Shown here in pieces: positions 36,711 to 46,223 of a stretch of DNA of 64,000 nt. A program made the position numbers and the translations under genes. The stretch is from the NCBI RefSeq assembly GCF_949987515.2, contig NC_082692.2, positions 84,763,488-84,827,487 on the forward strand, read 5' to 3'. The DNA comes from Delphinus delphis. Lineage: Eukaryota; Chordata; Mammalia; Artiodactyla; Delphinidae. The notes under the pieces were generated by a model. The model saw nothing but the letters and a program-made list of their open reading frames with translations, made no database searches and was not told the DNA's origin. Position 1 is the stretch's first letter, and the number at the start of each line of letters is the position of its first letter.

Positions 36711-36732
36711 GGGGGCGGGGGTGGGGGGGCGG
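36711..36732 (+). other. second G-quadruplex motif
   Basis: G-runs of 5, 5 and 7 separated by C and T, then C and GG. The seven-G run can supply two of the four tracts. It lies about 43 bp from the first motif on the same strand. Confidence 0.7.
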
Positions 36733-37400
36733 ACGCGGCTGCCATATCCCATGGAAAGGACACTTTGTCTCCCCTCACCCTCTCTAATCCTTCCTTCTTA
36801 AAGGAACACTCAGCAAGATAATGAATCCTTTAAATGTTACATCTTCTGTCCTGCATTATTGTGGTGCAGAAACTCTTCACATCAAACAGTCATCAGGACT
36901 ATTACCAAGTGGGCTTATAAGAGAGGGGCTGAAAAGGAGCTGTGTGAAAAGAAGTGGAAAATTAAAGCTGAAGCAGTCGAAGAAAGGGCTTAATTTACTG
37001 GCATGTACAGTATGCAAATGAGATTACTCTCAGCTTAACTGCATCATTTATGTCCATAATAACGGCATCATCATTACAGGGCTCAAATTAAATTACACCA
37101 TAATTAGCATATCAAAGTGATTGGTTAAAGTTTAAAACAAATACCCAATTTTGTTAATGAACAGCTGTAATTGTCATGTACACTTCAGTGAAAACTCTCT
37201 AAACAAATATATGTTTTAGAAGAGAGGAAGATTTTTTTTTTTCTTTTCCGGCAGACAGGTCTGTAGCAGAGGTAAATTACCTAAAAAAGAATGACATGGA
37301 CTATTCTATTAATGTTAATATATGCTGATCATTTTCAGGTAATAAAGCATTCTATCAAAACAAGGCTTCCGCTTATACTCAGACACCTTCCCTGCTCCTG

Positions 37401-38229
37401 AGTGTGACAAACCACCAGAAACCTGTTTCCACTTGCAGCCGTGATAACAATGCCGGGGTGACCCGTCCCCAACAAGCAAAGGACGTGTTCAATAACATGC
37501 TATTACCAACCGCCCCCGCCCACTTATTGAAAAGACATCCGTGTTCAGATCACGCCAAGTCAAAGCTGATTTTCTCCGCATTCCACCTAAAAGGCGGAAG
37601 AGTGACAGAGCCAGAAACTTGCTGAATTTATGGGGTAGACCAGAGCGCTCCTAACCTGATGACCTGATAACCCATTAGACGGCCTCCAGCTCCGTGTCCC
37701 CTCATTGAATCACAGCTACATCGAAGCAGTTTCGAGCATGCAGCTGCACCAAGGAAGTTCCTGTTCTTCCATCATGAAAATAAATCAGAAGGGGCAGCTA
37801 GCTATTTTGTCAGCATTGGCTGCAACGAACATGCATGCACATTTTAGATATGCAAAGCCATACACAAATTACAAGCTTGTTTTCCAACCTTTTTGTTATA
37901 ATCATTTCACGTCAGAAGAGTTTCTACACAACAATCGATAATCTTGAGGCTCACGTGTTAAAAATAGCTCTCTGCTAAGATTCTCCCCATTTTCCTTACA
38001 ATGTACCCCATATGTTCTCTGATTTATCTGTGAGGGTAACCATCCGCTGGGATACACAGCAAGGCAAGCCAAAATATGTTTTTCCCAAAAAGAAAAAAAA
38101 AAGGCACTTTCAAATATACTTAACAAGCAAATTGAATGTCTTATTAAAATCGTATTATCTAAACAGTGTTCAAAAATTTAAAGAAAGTAGCTTTTCATTT
38201 TATTCATCGAGGAATCCATTAATGCTTAG
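37401..38229. other. unique transposon-free stretch
   Basis: No repeat other than a short A-run at 38090-38102. Open frames of about 75 codons are present on both strands without coding signatures. Confidence 0.45.
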
Positions 38230-38760
38230 GCTCTGAAGTAGTATGTAAATTACGTGCCTTTCAAGGTAGAGCTAGGGCAAATTCACTCCATCAACTAATG
38301 ATGAACCTCATTATGTGCAGGGAGGATTCATAATGAGGAAAGAGCCACCGCCATTCCATGTTCTAACATAAATCCCTGTAAAATTTGAATATCTCCCCGT
38401 CTAATTAAAGGCTACTAATTCCAATCACCCCCTCCATGGCCCCAAAGTAAAAATAAACCTCTTTAAAAGCACAGACTACAGTTATATTTCTAAAGCAGCC
38501 CTCGATTCTGTTTGGACTCAGAACCTACCACTCAGATATGTTTTACGACAAGCATAATTAGCAGCTTTCTAAGATACAAACTTTGAGGCTGTTCGAGCTC
38601 ATTTTAGTTAAATGCACTGGATTTTTATTTTTCAAAGAGCTTCACCTTGACGGGGCTACAGTGCATGCACAGAGATGATCCGCGGCCAGGAAACCAGCAG
38701 GAATGTGCGAGCAACGTAATAATGTAAAATAAAATTCTTAGCACTCGAGTTCCGTGCTGA
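38230..38760. promoter_or_regulatory. candidate conserved non-coding element
   Basis: Unique sequence rich in homeodomain-type cores: 'caactaatgatgaacctcat', 'ttcataatgaggaaagagcc', 'ccgtctaattaaaggctact', 'agcataattagcagctttct'. No transposon or exon is visible. Function is inferred from motif density. Confidence 0.33.
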
Positions 38761-38859
38761 AGCGGAGATGCTCAGAAAAAGCCAAGCAGTCGTGCCATGA
38801 ACCCGAGACTGCATTTGGACGGGGATGTATTCAAATCTGCTTGGGAACGATGCACTTGA

Positions 38860-39300
38860 TTCTGGAACAAACTGCTCACTTTTAATGTGGTTTGAACTAA
38901 TGAACAAGTATAGCCCAGCCTCTCACAAGCCAAAGAACTATTTCCTCTTCTAATCACCGACTTTGATTTTTATTTTAAACTGAAAACTATAGAATGCAAA
39001 CCCAACACTGCCAAACATATTTATTATGATTAATAGCTTGTTAATATCCCTCACTAAGGCTTAATTTGCTCTCCTTTTCCATTATGAATCTGCACACTCT
39101 ATTCCAGTCCCTTTTTCAGGTGGAGATGAATTTCCTGTGGTCTGTACTTTTTCTATTGTATTGCCACCCAGCAAGGCACAATTAGTTAAAAACAGCCAAC
39201 CTCCACCTTGGCGCTAACAGAGCACCAGATTACGCAAAATGAGAGAACACAATCATTGAGAAATAAGTGAAGGTGCCCAGGGAATTAAAGCAATTAGACC
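38860..39300. promoter_or_regulatory. candidate conserved non-coding element
   Basis: Includes 'tttattatgattaatagctt', 'aaggcttaatttgctctcct', 'aaggcacaattagttaaaaa' and 'ggaattaaagcaattagacc'. There is no transposon, and it lies between two other TAAT-rich blocks. Conservation is not measured. Confidence 0.33.
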
Positions 39301-40363
39301 AAAAAAAAAAAAAGAAAAAAAGAAAAAAGTACGTACGCCAGTCACCCAAACACTCACACCTTTACATTAAAATTCCAAAGAAAAGAAAAAGAAAAAAAAA
39401 ATCCTGGCTCCTTTATTTAATGTTGATAAACTGGATGTAGAAGCCAATCAAAAAACCTTATCTGCTGTCATAGATTCAAGTATCCCCAAATGTCTGAACC
39501 CCGGTTTGGTAATGCAATATACACACATCAGTGACATCAAGTGTAGAATTTCAGGAGCTACACAGTCCATTCTAACCGAAGATGCTGCTGCTTCTTTAAG
39601 TTGCATAAAAATAAACTCCACTACATAAAAACTGCCACAGTGCATGTTCTCTCGTCCCTCGGCTCTAGGCATGATCTCCCCCCCACCCCCCTTTTAGGTC
39701 AGCCACTCATGCATTAGGAAGCCATCCCTCCCAAAATAACTTGGCCCTCCCCCGAAGCACAGAGTTAAGCAACCTACCTTTGTTCTGGAGTTGCAGATAA
39801 TAACAGGCAAGCCTCAAGACCATGAGGATTTGGGAAAGATCAGGAGAGTTGAAGGGGAAAAAAAAAAAAAAAAAAGAGGAAGAAGAAAGAAACACCACAA
39901 GTAGAGAAGAATTAGAAGAAACAACGGGAAAAGCCTTCTCGTGAAACTGTTGTGGCTGCCACAGGACCCGGGGTGTCTTTACCAGTGTTTACACCAGTGA
40001 GTACACCTCTGCTGCAATCATCCACAACTGGTGGCATTCCCCCCCCCCCCGGAATCCATGCATGACAATTAAAAGCAACTGCACCTCTCCGTTTGGGAGG
40101 GGGACCACAAAAGACCTCCGCAATATTTCTTTACAGTGTCTATATCACTGATGAGCATTAGTTTGAGTGACAAAGGTCCCGGGCTAAATCAACATTCTTA
40201 CCTTAATGTTCCTAGTAAAAGGCTCCAGGAAACATAACTCATGAGACATGTATGCAAAGATATGTCTCAAGGAATTAATCCAGAGCCCCCAGATGAAGTG
40301 AGAAGAAAAAAAAGAAAAAAGAAAAAAAGGAAAAGAAAAGAAAAAAAGAAGGAAAAAAGAAAA
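39301..40363. repeat. series of pure purine tracts
   Basis: Pure A/G runs on the plus strand lie at 39301-39329, 39377-39401, 39851-39892 and 40300-40363 (64 bases). The mirror-like A/G composition can form triplex DNA, and the poly-A segments disfavour nucleosomes. Between them are a C12 run at 40039-40050 and otherwise unique sequence. Confidence 0.8.
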
Positions 40364-40479
40364 TGCAATGGCTTATTTCCAAACAAATGCAGCTCAGCCC
40401 TGGCAGCAATGGCATAAAAACAGGTTTGCGTATACAGAGCTCAGTGGCAGAAGCGAGAGTTCTGTAGGATTTATTTGAC

Positions 40480-40920
40480 ACTTATTTTCAGGGAAGCCTT
40501 TTGTGGAGTTGTACCGTTTGTTTCTTATTGTCTGAGAGGCAGTTAGGAGCTTTCTCCCGGAGGGGGCCTCTCAACCCCTGGGCTTGGCCGCCTCTGACAG
40601 GGAGGTAACCATATTAGGATGTGTATGGTAAAGTAAACAATAACATAGTTGCAATGAAATGGAATTTTTTTCCCCCCCCCGGCTAATGGTGTTGGGGTCA
40701 GTCCTGTCATTTTAGTCATTCCCACTAATTTTGTTTCCTAGTTCAAACAGGCCCTCCTCCTCCCTCTTTTTTTTTTTTTTAAGTGTTAGCTGTTTCCAAA
40801 TATCTGACTGTAAATTTGCTGAGAATGTTTGCAATGTAAGAAAAAGCTTTTAACATCCAAATAAAGATACTGCCAGTTTAATCATTAAAGGGGATGTGAA
40901 TTTTCAAACCCTTGCAAAGA
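40480..40920. promoter_or_regulatory. candidate regulatory element with CArG box
   Basis: A perfect SRF-type CArG box, CCATATTAGG, lies at 40609-40618 and is followed by 'agtaaacaataacatagttg', which carries a forkhead-like GTAAACA. Downstream are 'gcttttaacatccaaataaa' and 'agtttaatcattaaagggg'. The block has no transposon. SRF recognises CC(A/T)6GG, but function here is inferred. Confidence 0.35.
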
Positions 40921-41389
40921 TCCAAGCCTCCTTTACTCACCTCCTCCCGTTCCCCCACCCCAATCTCTCCCTGAAGGTTAAAATTACTTGGTCATTGAAA
41001 AGTACCTCCTAAATAAATCAGAATTTTAAAGAAAGAGACTGTTACCTTCATAAAAATTCCACATTCACATACTGTGTTACTGAGTGAAGAATCTTAACCA
41101 TTCATGCGCCTGAAAATTTATTACCTGGAATTTCTAGGATGGTTACTTTTACATGATAAAGCTCTTTCCCACCTCCTCCAACCCTCCTCCCCAAAGAAAA
41201 AAAGCAAGCAAAAAATACTGTGGTCAAGTCATCCTTTAGAAATTAGCTAATCAAACAAAAAAATAATCGAGAATGAGTTCCTAAGATGTTACATGTTTAA
41301 GAAAAGTTCTACAGACCTAAAGACAACAATAAAAAGTAAGGCTGCTCTCTGGCCAGCGTCACTCAGTATGAGATTCCCACCCCCCCTCC
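40921..41389. other. unique transposon-free stretch
   Basis: AT-rich, non-coding, leading into the CpG-rich segment. 'aataaaaag' at 41328-41336 is a weak TATA-like string just upstream of the GC rise. This is suggestive only. Confidence 0.4.
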
Positions 41390-41802
41390 CCAAGCATCGA
41401 GGAAAACATCCCCCGCCAAGGTCAGGGCGGGCTGAGGAGGACAGCAGCGCAGATGAGGACCGCAGAGAGCGGATCTGGAGAGGGGGGAGCAGCTGTGAGC
41501 CAGCCTGGCCCCGGCGCAGAGCGAGCTTCCATGTCTTTATCCCGGAGGTGAGAGCCGTGGCTGCTTTTGAAAGCAGTTTCCCTAAGAGATCCGCCAAAAC
41601 GAGGGTGTTTAAAAGAGTGGCCAGCCCTCGGTGCACAAGGAGGGGAGGAGAGGCACCTCGCTGCTGCCTGCACGAACCCCAGAGCCACCCCTGCAAAACA
41701 CGGGGTGTGAGCGACCGGGCACAGGCAGGGGAAGAAATGATACACGCAATTAAGGATGCAGTCGGGCTGATGGAGCCAGTAAAACGCACGTGGCCCCGGT
41801 GA
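41390..41802 (+). promoter_or_regulatory. small CpG island with long open frames
   Basis: G+C is near 58% and I count about 24 CpGs by hand in roughly 410 bp, an observed/expected ratio near 0.7. This meets the usual CpG-island rule and is unique in the window outside SINEs. Open frames run through it on both strands (plus 41293-41802, 169 codons; minus 41289-41789, 166 codons) without recognisable domains. 'ccggag/gtgagag' at 41543-41555 is a strong splice-donor match on the plus strand. It could be an orphan CpG island, an enhancer, or the first exon of an unannotated transcript. Confidence 0.45.
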
Positions 41803-41929
41803 AACTTCCAGAGCTCAGAAAAAGAGCGCTTCCCCAGACTGGAACCCTTGGGCTGGCCTCTACACTGCTTTGGTCCTTATCAGATCTCTATCATCCAGAA
41901 ACTTAAAACCCCTGCAACTCATGTTTTAT

Positions 41930-42600
41930 TAAAACATGTTTAGCATTCTTCTTAAAGATAGGTTTTAACCCCAAATACCCATGAAATTAAATCTCCTATG
42001 CCACTTATCTGCACTGCTGGGCAAAAACTAAAGTTGAGCTAAACAGAGAGAGAGCAAAATCAATAAATCACACAGAACAAGTAGCAGTTCAAAAGTTCAA
42101 AGATATGATGGCCAGTTCAATGCGTCTTAGCACTCACCCAATAATAACTCGTCTCTGTCACTCCTCATAGTATAGACAATTTCATCAGCATCATTTTCAT
42201 TAGGCTGTCTCACGGAAAATTGCTAGCTATTTATGTATACGCTAAAATAAATTAGCCATTTCATCGAGCACTGCGATTCTTATAAAATACATTAACACAA
42301 CACTCGATTTTCCAGTTGGAGTAAATAAATAAATCAATAAATTCAATACAGTGTGATTCTTTTATTGTGGCGCTACAGCTCTCAGCATAAGTGTTTTTAT
42401 TGGGTTTATTTGTTTCAATAAAAATTGAAATGGGCCAGTGATCTCTGCGCTGGCATCTTAAAAAGAAAGGAAAGAAAGAAAATCTATCCAATATTTGGGA
42501 AAGTATTGTGCGCAACACTCAAACTTATAATGGCATTCAAACATCATTTTCATTATGATGATTATTCCACAAACCAGTTCTGATGGGAAATTTCACAAAG
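41930..42600. promoter_or_regulatory. candidate enhancer with CAATAAA cluster
   Basis: Five CAATAAA motifs lie on the two strands at 42061-42067, 42335-42341, 42361-42367 (minus), 42396-42402 (minus) and 42416-42422. CAATAAA is the core bound by posterior HOX (groups 9-13) and CDX proteins. The chance expectation in 362 bp is well below one. The rest is AT-rich unique sequence ('tttatgtatacgctaaaata', 'ttcattatgatgattattcc'). It contains AATAAA strings, but nothing suggests a gene end. Confidence 0.4.
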
Positions 42601-44329
42601 GGAAAGGGGCAACTGTGGCAGGTGTGTGACTGTTGCGGCGTTTCTGTGCTACAGCCCCGAGTCTGGGGGTGAGGCGTCTGAGAGACAGCAGGGCATCACT
42701 GAGCTGCGACCTTCCCCCTCCAGCGTGCCTCCTTCCTGGACAGCAAGAAACGACAGTGGGACAAGTGCCAGATGGCCTCTTCTGTCACACCTTACGGAAT
42801 GCCATTGATTGTGGCTCGGAGAAGGCCATTTACTGCAACCTCTGGGGGAAAGACTGGGGTATCATGACTGCAAGAAAGAAGAGAGAGGTGTGCTGATGCT
42901 GTAAATGAAATCAGGCCCAGGGCCTGCAAGCAGCTCTGGAAGCGAAATGGAGACACCGCGAGGCAGGAGATGCTCCCCGAGTCACCGGCACCGTTAAATC
43001 AAAGGGGATCAGGGTCGTGGCGAGGGTTGTTTTTGCCTCTGCCGAACTGCCACACTCCTCTTCCTCGTCTAACACCAGCCTGTATTGTCTTTGGAGAAAT
43101 GCCCTGGTTCCCCACTCTCCGTCCCTGTGGTTCACAGGAGGTGGATGCATCTCCTACCTGCAGAGGGTGGGACCATACACCAGGTCTGACCAATCAGTGT
43201 GTTCTGCTCTGCCAGCCGCATTGATTGGCTGATGGATGGAAATGTGTCAAAAGAGAATGACACTCAACTACCAGTATTCTGTAGGAACTCCTGGGACAGA
43301 TAGAGACTGTCCTTTTGCTGGGTTTTCAAAAGCTTTAAGGACAGGAATTGGCCTGCCCCCAGAAAGAGAAAGCTGGCTGAAAGAGGCCAGGATGCAGCCA
43401 CTCGGAGGTGAGCACAAGAGCAGGACAGAGTCCTAACAGTACGGCCATCCTACTCCTGGACTTCAAGTACATGAGCTACTGAAATTCCCTCGTTTGCTTA
43501 GCTAGCTGGAGCTGGCTTTGGGTTATGTGCAGGGACAATACAGGGACTTAAAACACATATGCCTGCTACACATCGTTCTCCAACTCTACAATATTCGTTA
43601 CCCCTTACAGGAAAACCAACAAGCTCTCACAGCTAATACTCAAAATCTGTAGACCTCCTGTATCCTATGTAACCAGGTCATCAGCCACGTTTTCTTTTCT
43701 GCTAATACTAGAAAGAGTCAGGTGAGTAGGCCAGGACCCGCAGTCAGAAAGAACTCAAGGTGATCTCAAAGCAGGCTAAACTAGAGATCTAAAACCATCC
43801 AGGATGCGCTCTTATATAGACTTAAGAAACTTTCTTCTCTAGGCCCCTGCTGGCGGTGGTTCAGGTTAGGGATGGACCAACCCATCAGCTTAGGTGAATG
43901 GCCAGGTGGCTCACACAACAAACCTCGCATCTCCCGACATGACTCATAGACAAGGGATGAGATCTGGTCCTCTCATCCTCTGATAGGAAGTTGTATTGGG
44001 GGGCAAAGTCAGGAAGGAGGAAAGGCTGCTGCATGGGTCCTTGAAGACAGGCCAACACAAACTCACTGGCCCTAACACTTTCTGAATCCCTTTCACAGAC
44101 CCACTGACACTCACAGAAAAATTTTTACTCGTTTGATCGAATAGTCTGACCTTCAGCCTACCGAAGTCTCGATCCACTGGACACACGGAACTTATTCTAG
44201 GAGACATAAATATTCTAATAGGGCATGTGTGAAAGCTGAAGCTCTCTGTTATTGACAGAAGGGAGGGAAAGCTGACAAATTCATTCATCATCATTTAGTT
44301 TTACTCTCATCTTGGTTCTTTCATCATTA
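42601..44329. other. unique non-coding stretch with paired CCAAT boxes
   Basis: No transposon recognised. CCAATCA at 43190-43196 and the inverted TGATTGG at 43222-43228 are 32 bp apart. Several short open frames at 42626-43436 lack family features. Confidence 0.45.
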
Positions 44330-44510
44330 TAAAAACGAGCACTTATTGAATATCTAACTGAAGTAGAAGATATTATATTTGTCATGGAATTCTTAGAAAT
44401 ATTTTTCCCATTTCACAGATTTGGCAAACTGAGACTCATGTTAAATAATTTACGAGGGGTCACAAAATGAGTAACAGGTGGAGTGAGTTTTCAGTTCATG
44501 TTACCGTGCA
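44330..44510 (-). mobile_element. MIR SINE, antisense
   Basis: 'cccatttcacagatttggca' and 'aactgagactcatgttaaat' match the reverse complement of the MIR core. It is diverged and incomplete at the tRNA end. Confidence 0.7.
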
Positions 44511-44954
44511 AAATCCAGGGGCTGCTTTATCCCTGTCTCCTCCTTTTCTTTCCTCATTCTCGTGAGTTTAGTTTTTCATTATAATATGCCATTCATTCTT
44601 AAATCCCGAATGCCTAATACCAACTCCAAGCCTAGGGATAACCAGTAAAAACAGAAACAGGTACTCATAAAATTTACCAGATTCTAGGAAGGAAAGAGTC
44701 ATAAGTCAAGGATGATAAAATAATGGCAGGGTCTGAGGGAATTTATTCAAATAGGGAGAACAGGATAAGTGACATTTAAGCTAGGGTGGAAGGGGTGAGC
44801 CCTGGCTCCAGCCCAGGCAGACTGGCAAACCAGAGCCATGATTTCCTCCCTGGGCGGGAGAAAAACCCAGATCAATACAGCCAGCTTGCCTTGGGACTAG
44901 CAACCACAGTAACACAAACAATAACAAGACAACAAAAAAGGAAGCTACTTCAGT

Positions 44955-45185
44955 CTTAATATGCCAGGGACTGTAGTAATCATATTGCATGCACTGTTTT
45001 CATTATATCTCTCAAATAACCCTAGAAGATGCATAGTTACTGAATACTAGAAATGCCACATATTTTTGTTTCATCAGTAAGGACAATGAGACCCAGAGAA
45101 GCTACGTACGTAACCCGTTCCTGGCCACACCGCAGCTAAGTGGCGGAGTCCAAATCCAAACCCGGCTCTGCTCGGGACAAATGAT
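44955..45185 (-). mobile_element. MIR SINE, antisense
   Basis: Near full-length in reverse: 'gtttcatcagtaaggacaat', 'gagacccagagaagctacgt', 'acaccgcagctaagtggcgg' and 'ccaaatccaaacccggctct' follow the MIR core order. Confidence 0.8.
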
Positions 45186-45609
45186 TCTTGGTATGTCATA
45201 TTGGCAGCCGCCTGCGGTCAAGAAGGACTGTCGCCACGAGCCCTGCTTGTTCACACTGGTGTCCCGGCTCCTGCTACTGGCCTGGAGTGGAAGGGCAGTC
45301 CACCCGACTCTAAGACATAATGATTCAGAGGGTTGGCTCCACTCTGTGTGCAGGGAGAGGGACAGGGAGAAGGGGAGAAGGCTGAGGAAGGAGGGGAATC
45401 AACACCGTGGACCCCTCATTTTTGCAGCCTCGGTTGCATTAGTATCCACTAGACTCTCCCGGTAGCTCCATTTTTGCCTCTAACTAGGGACACGGAACTT
45501 GCGACAAGTCTTTTCGTTTAACTGAATCAACCTCAAGTCAATCCTACTTTGCACCACGATTATATCCAAAACATAGGCTACCTGAAATCTTGGTGGTGGG
45601 AATTGCTTT
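45186..45609. other. unique non-coding stretch
   Basis: Nothing recognised apart from a 94-codon open frame at 45181-45465 without coding signatures. Confidence 0.4.
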
Positions 45610-45621
45610 AAAACTTCGATG

Positions 45622-45751
45622 GGGAGACACAAGAGAGAAGAGATATGGGAACATATGTATATATATAACTGATTCATTTTGTTGTAAAGCAGAAACTAAC
45701 ACACCATTGTAAAGCAATTATACTCCAATAAAGATGTTAAAAAAAAAAAAA
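45622..45751 (+). mobile_element. 130 bp LINE-1 3' end insertion
   Basis: Only the last ~110 bases of the L1 3' end ('cagaaactaacacaccattg', 'tatactccaataaagatgtt') plus an A-tail. The target duplication is aaaacttcgatg (45610-45621) and aaaacttcagatg (45752-45764). It is of the same subfamily as the 14.9 kb and 17 kb copies. Confidence 0.92.
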
Positions 45752-45803
45752 AAAACTTCAGATGATGAGTTCGGGGCCACAAGGGTCCATCTGCCCTGGA
45801 GAG

Positions 45804-46007
45804 TAGAGTTTCTCAACCTCAGCACTATTGCTATTTTGGTCCAGTAAACTCTTCATTGCAGGAGCTGTGCTGGGCATTGGAGGAGTTCAGCAGAGTCCCT
45901 AGATGCCAGCAGCACCACTGCCACCCCAGCTGTGATGCCAAAAAATGTCTCCAGATATTGTCAAATGTTCCTTGGTGGGGAAAACTGCTCCTGGTGGAAA
46001 ACTACTC
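45804..46007 (-). mobile_element. MER20-like hAT-Charlie element, antisense
   Basis: Reverse-complement MER20 segments: 'gtttctcaacctcagcacta', 'ttgctattttggtccagtaa', 'ccctagatgccagcagcacc', 'aaaaatgtctccagatattg'. Near full length and diverged. Confidence 0.82.
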
Positions 46008-46059
46008 AGCAAGAGAAACATCGCCCAATACAACTTTGTCATGATGGAATGCTCTAGAC

Positions 46060-46223
46060 CTACACTGTCCAATGGAATACCCACGAGTCACCCGAGGCAA
46101 CTGAGCACTTGACATATGGCTAGTGCAACCATGGAACTAAATTCTTAAATTTATGTAATTTTAATTAATTTAAATTTAAATAGCCACACACATCTAGTGG
46201 CTACTCTATCTTGGACTGTGCAG
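46060..46223. mobile_element. short hAT-type relic (MER1 group)
   Basis: The termini 'ctacactgtccaatgg' and 'tcttggactgtgcag' are inverted repeats. The interior 'taattttaattaatttaaat' and 'catatggctagtgcaaccat' is typical of a small non-autonomous hAT family. The family name is left open. Confidence 0.75.

Larger units (their letters stand above)
36480..37400. promoter_or_regulatory. candidate conserved enhancer block
   Basis: Unique AT-rich sequence with a motif-dense core. It has a perfect octamer ATGCAAAT (37012-37019), TAATTA (37101-37106) beside another AATTAAATTA, a TCF/LEF-like ATCAAAG (37111-37117) and an inverted CCAAT box (ATTGG, 37120-37124). Octamer and TAATTA are recognised by POU and homeodomain proteins, and ATCAAAG by TCF/LEF. 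The core 36990-37200 is the part I would most expect to be conserved. This is inference. Confidence 0.4.

Noticed and set aside
42315..42422. Polyadenylation signals (several AATAAA)
   Set aside because: They fall inside CAATAAA motifs in AT-rich sequence with no upstream exon and no clustered GT-rich downstream element.
42626..43232. Short overlapping plus- and minus-strand frames suggesting an exon
   Set aside because: No conserved peptide motif and no consistent splice sites.
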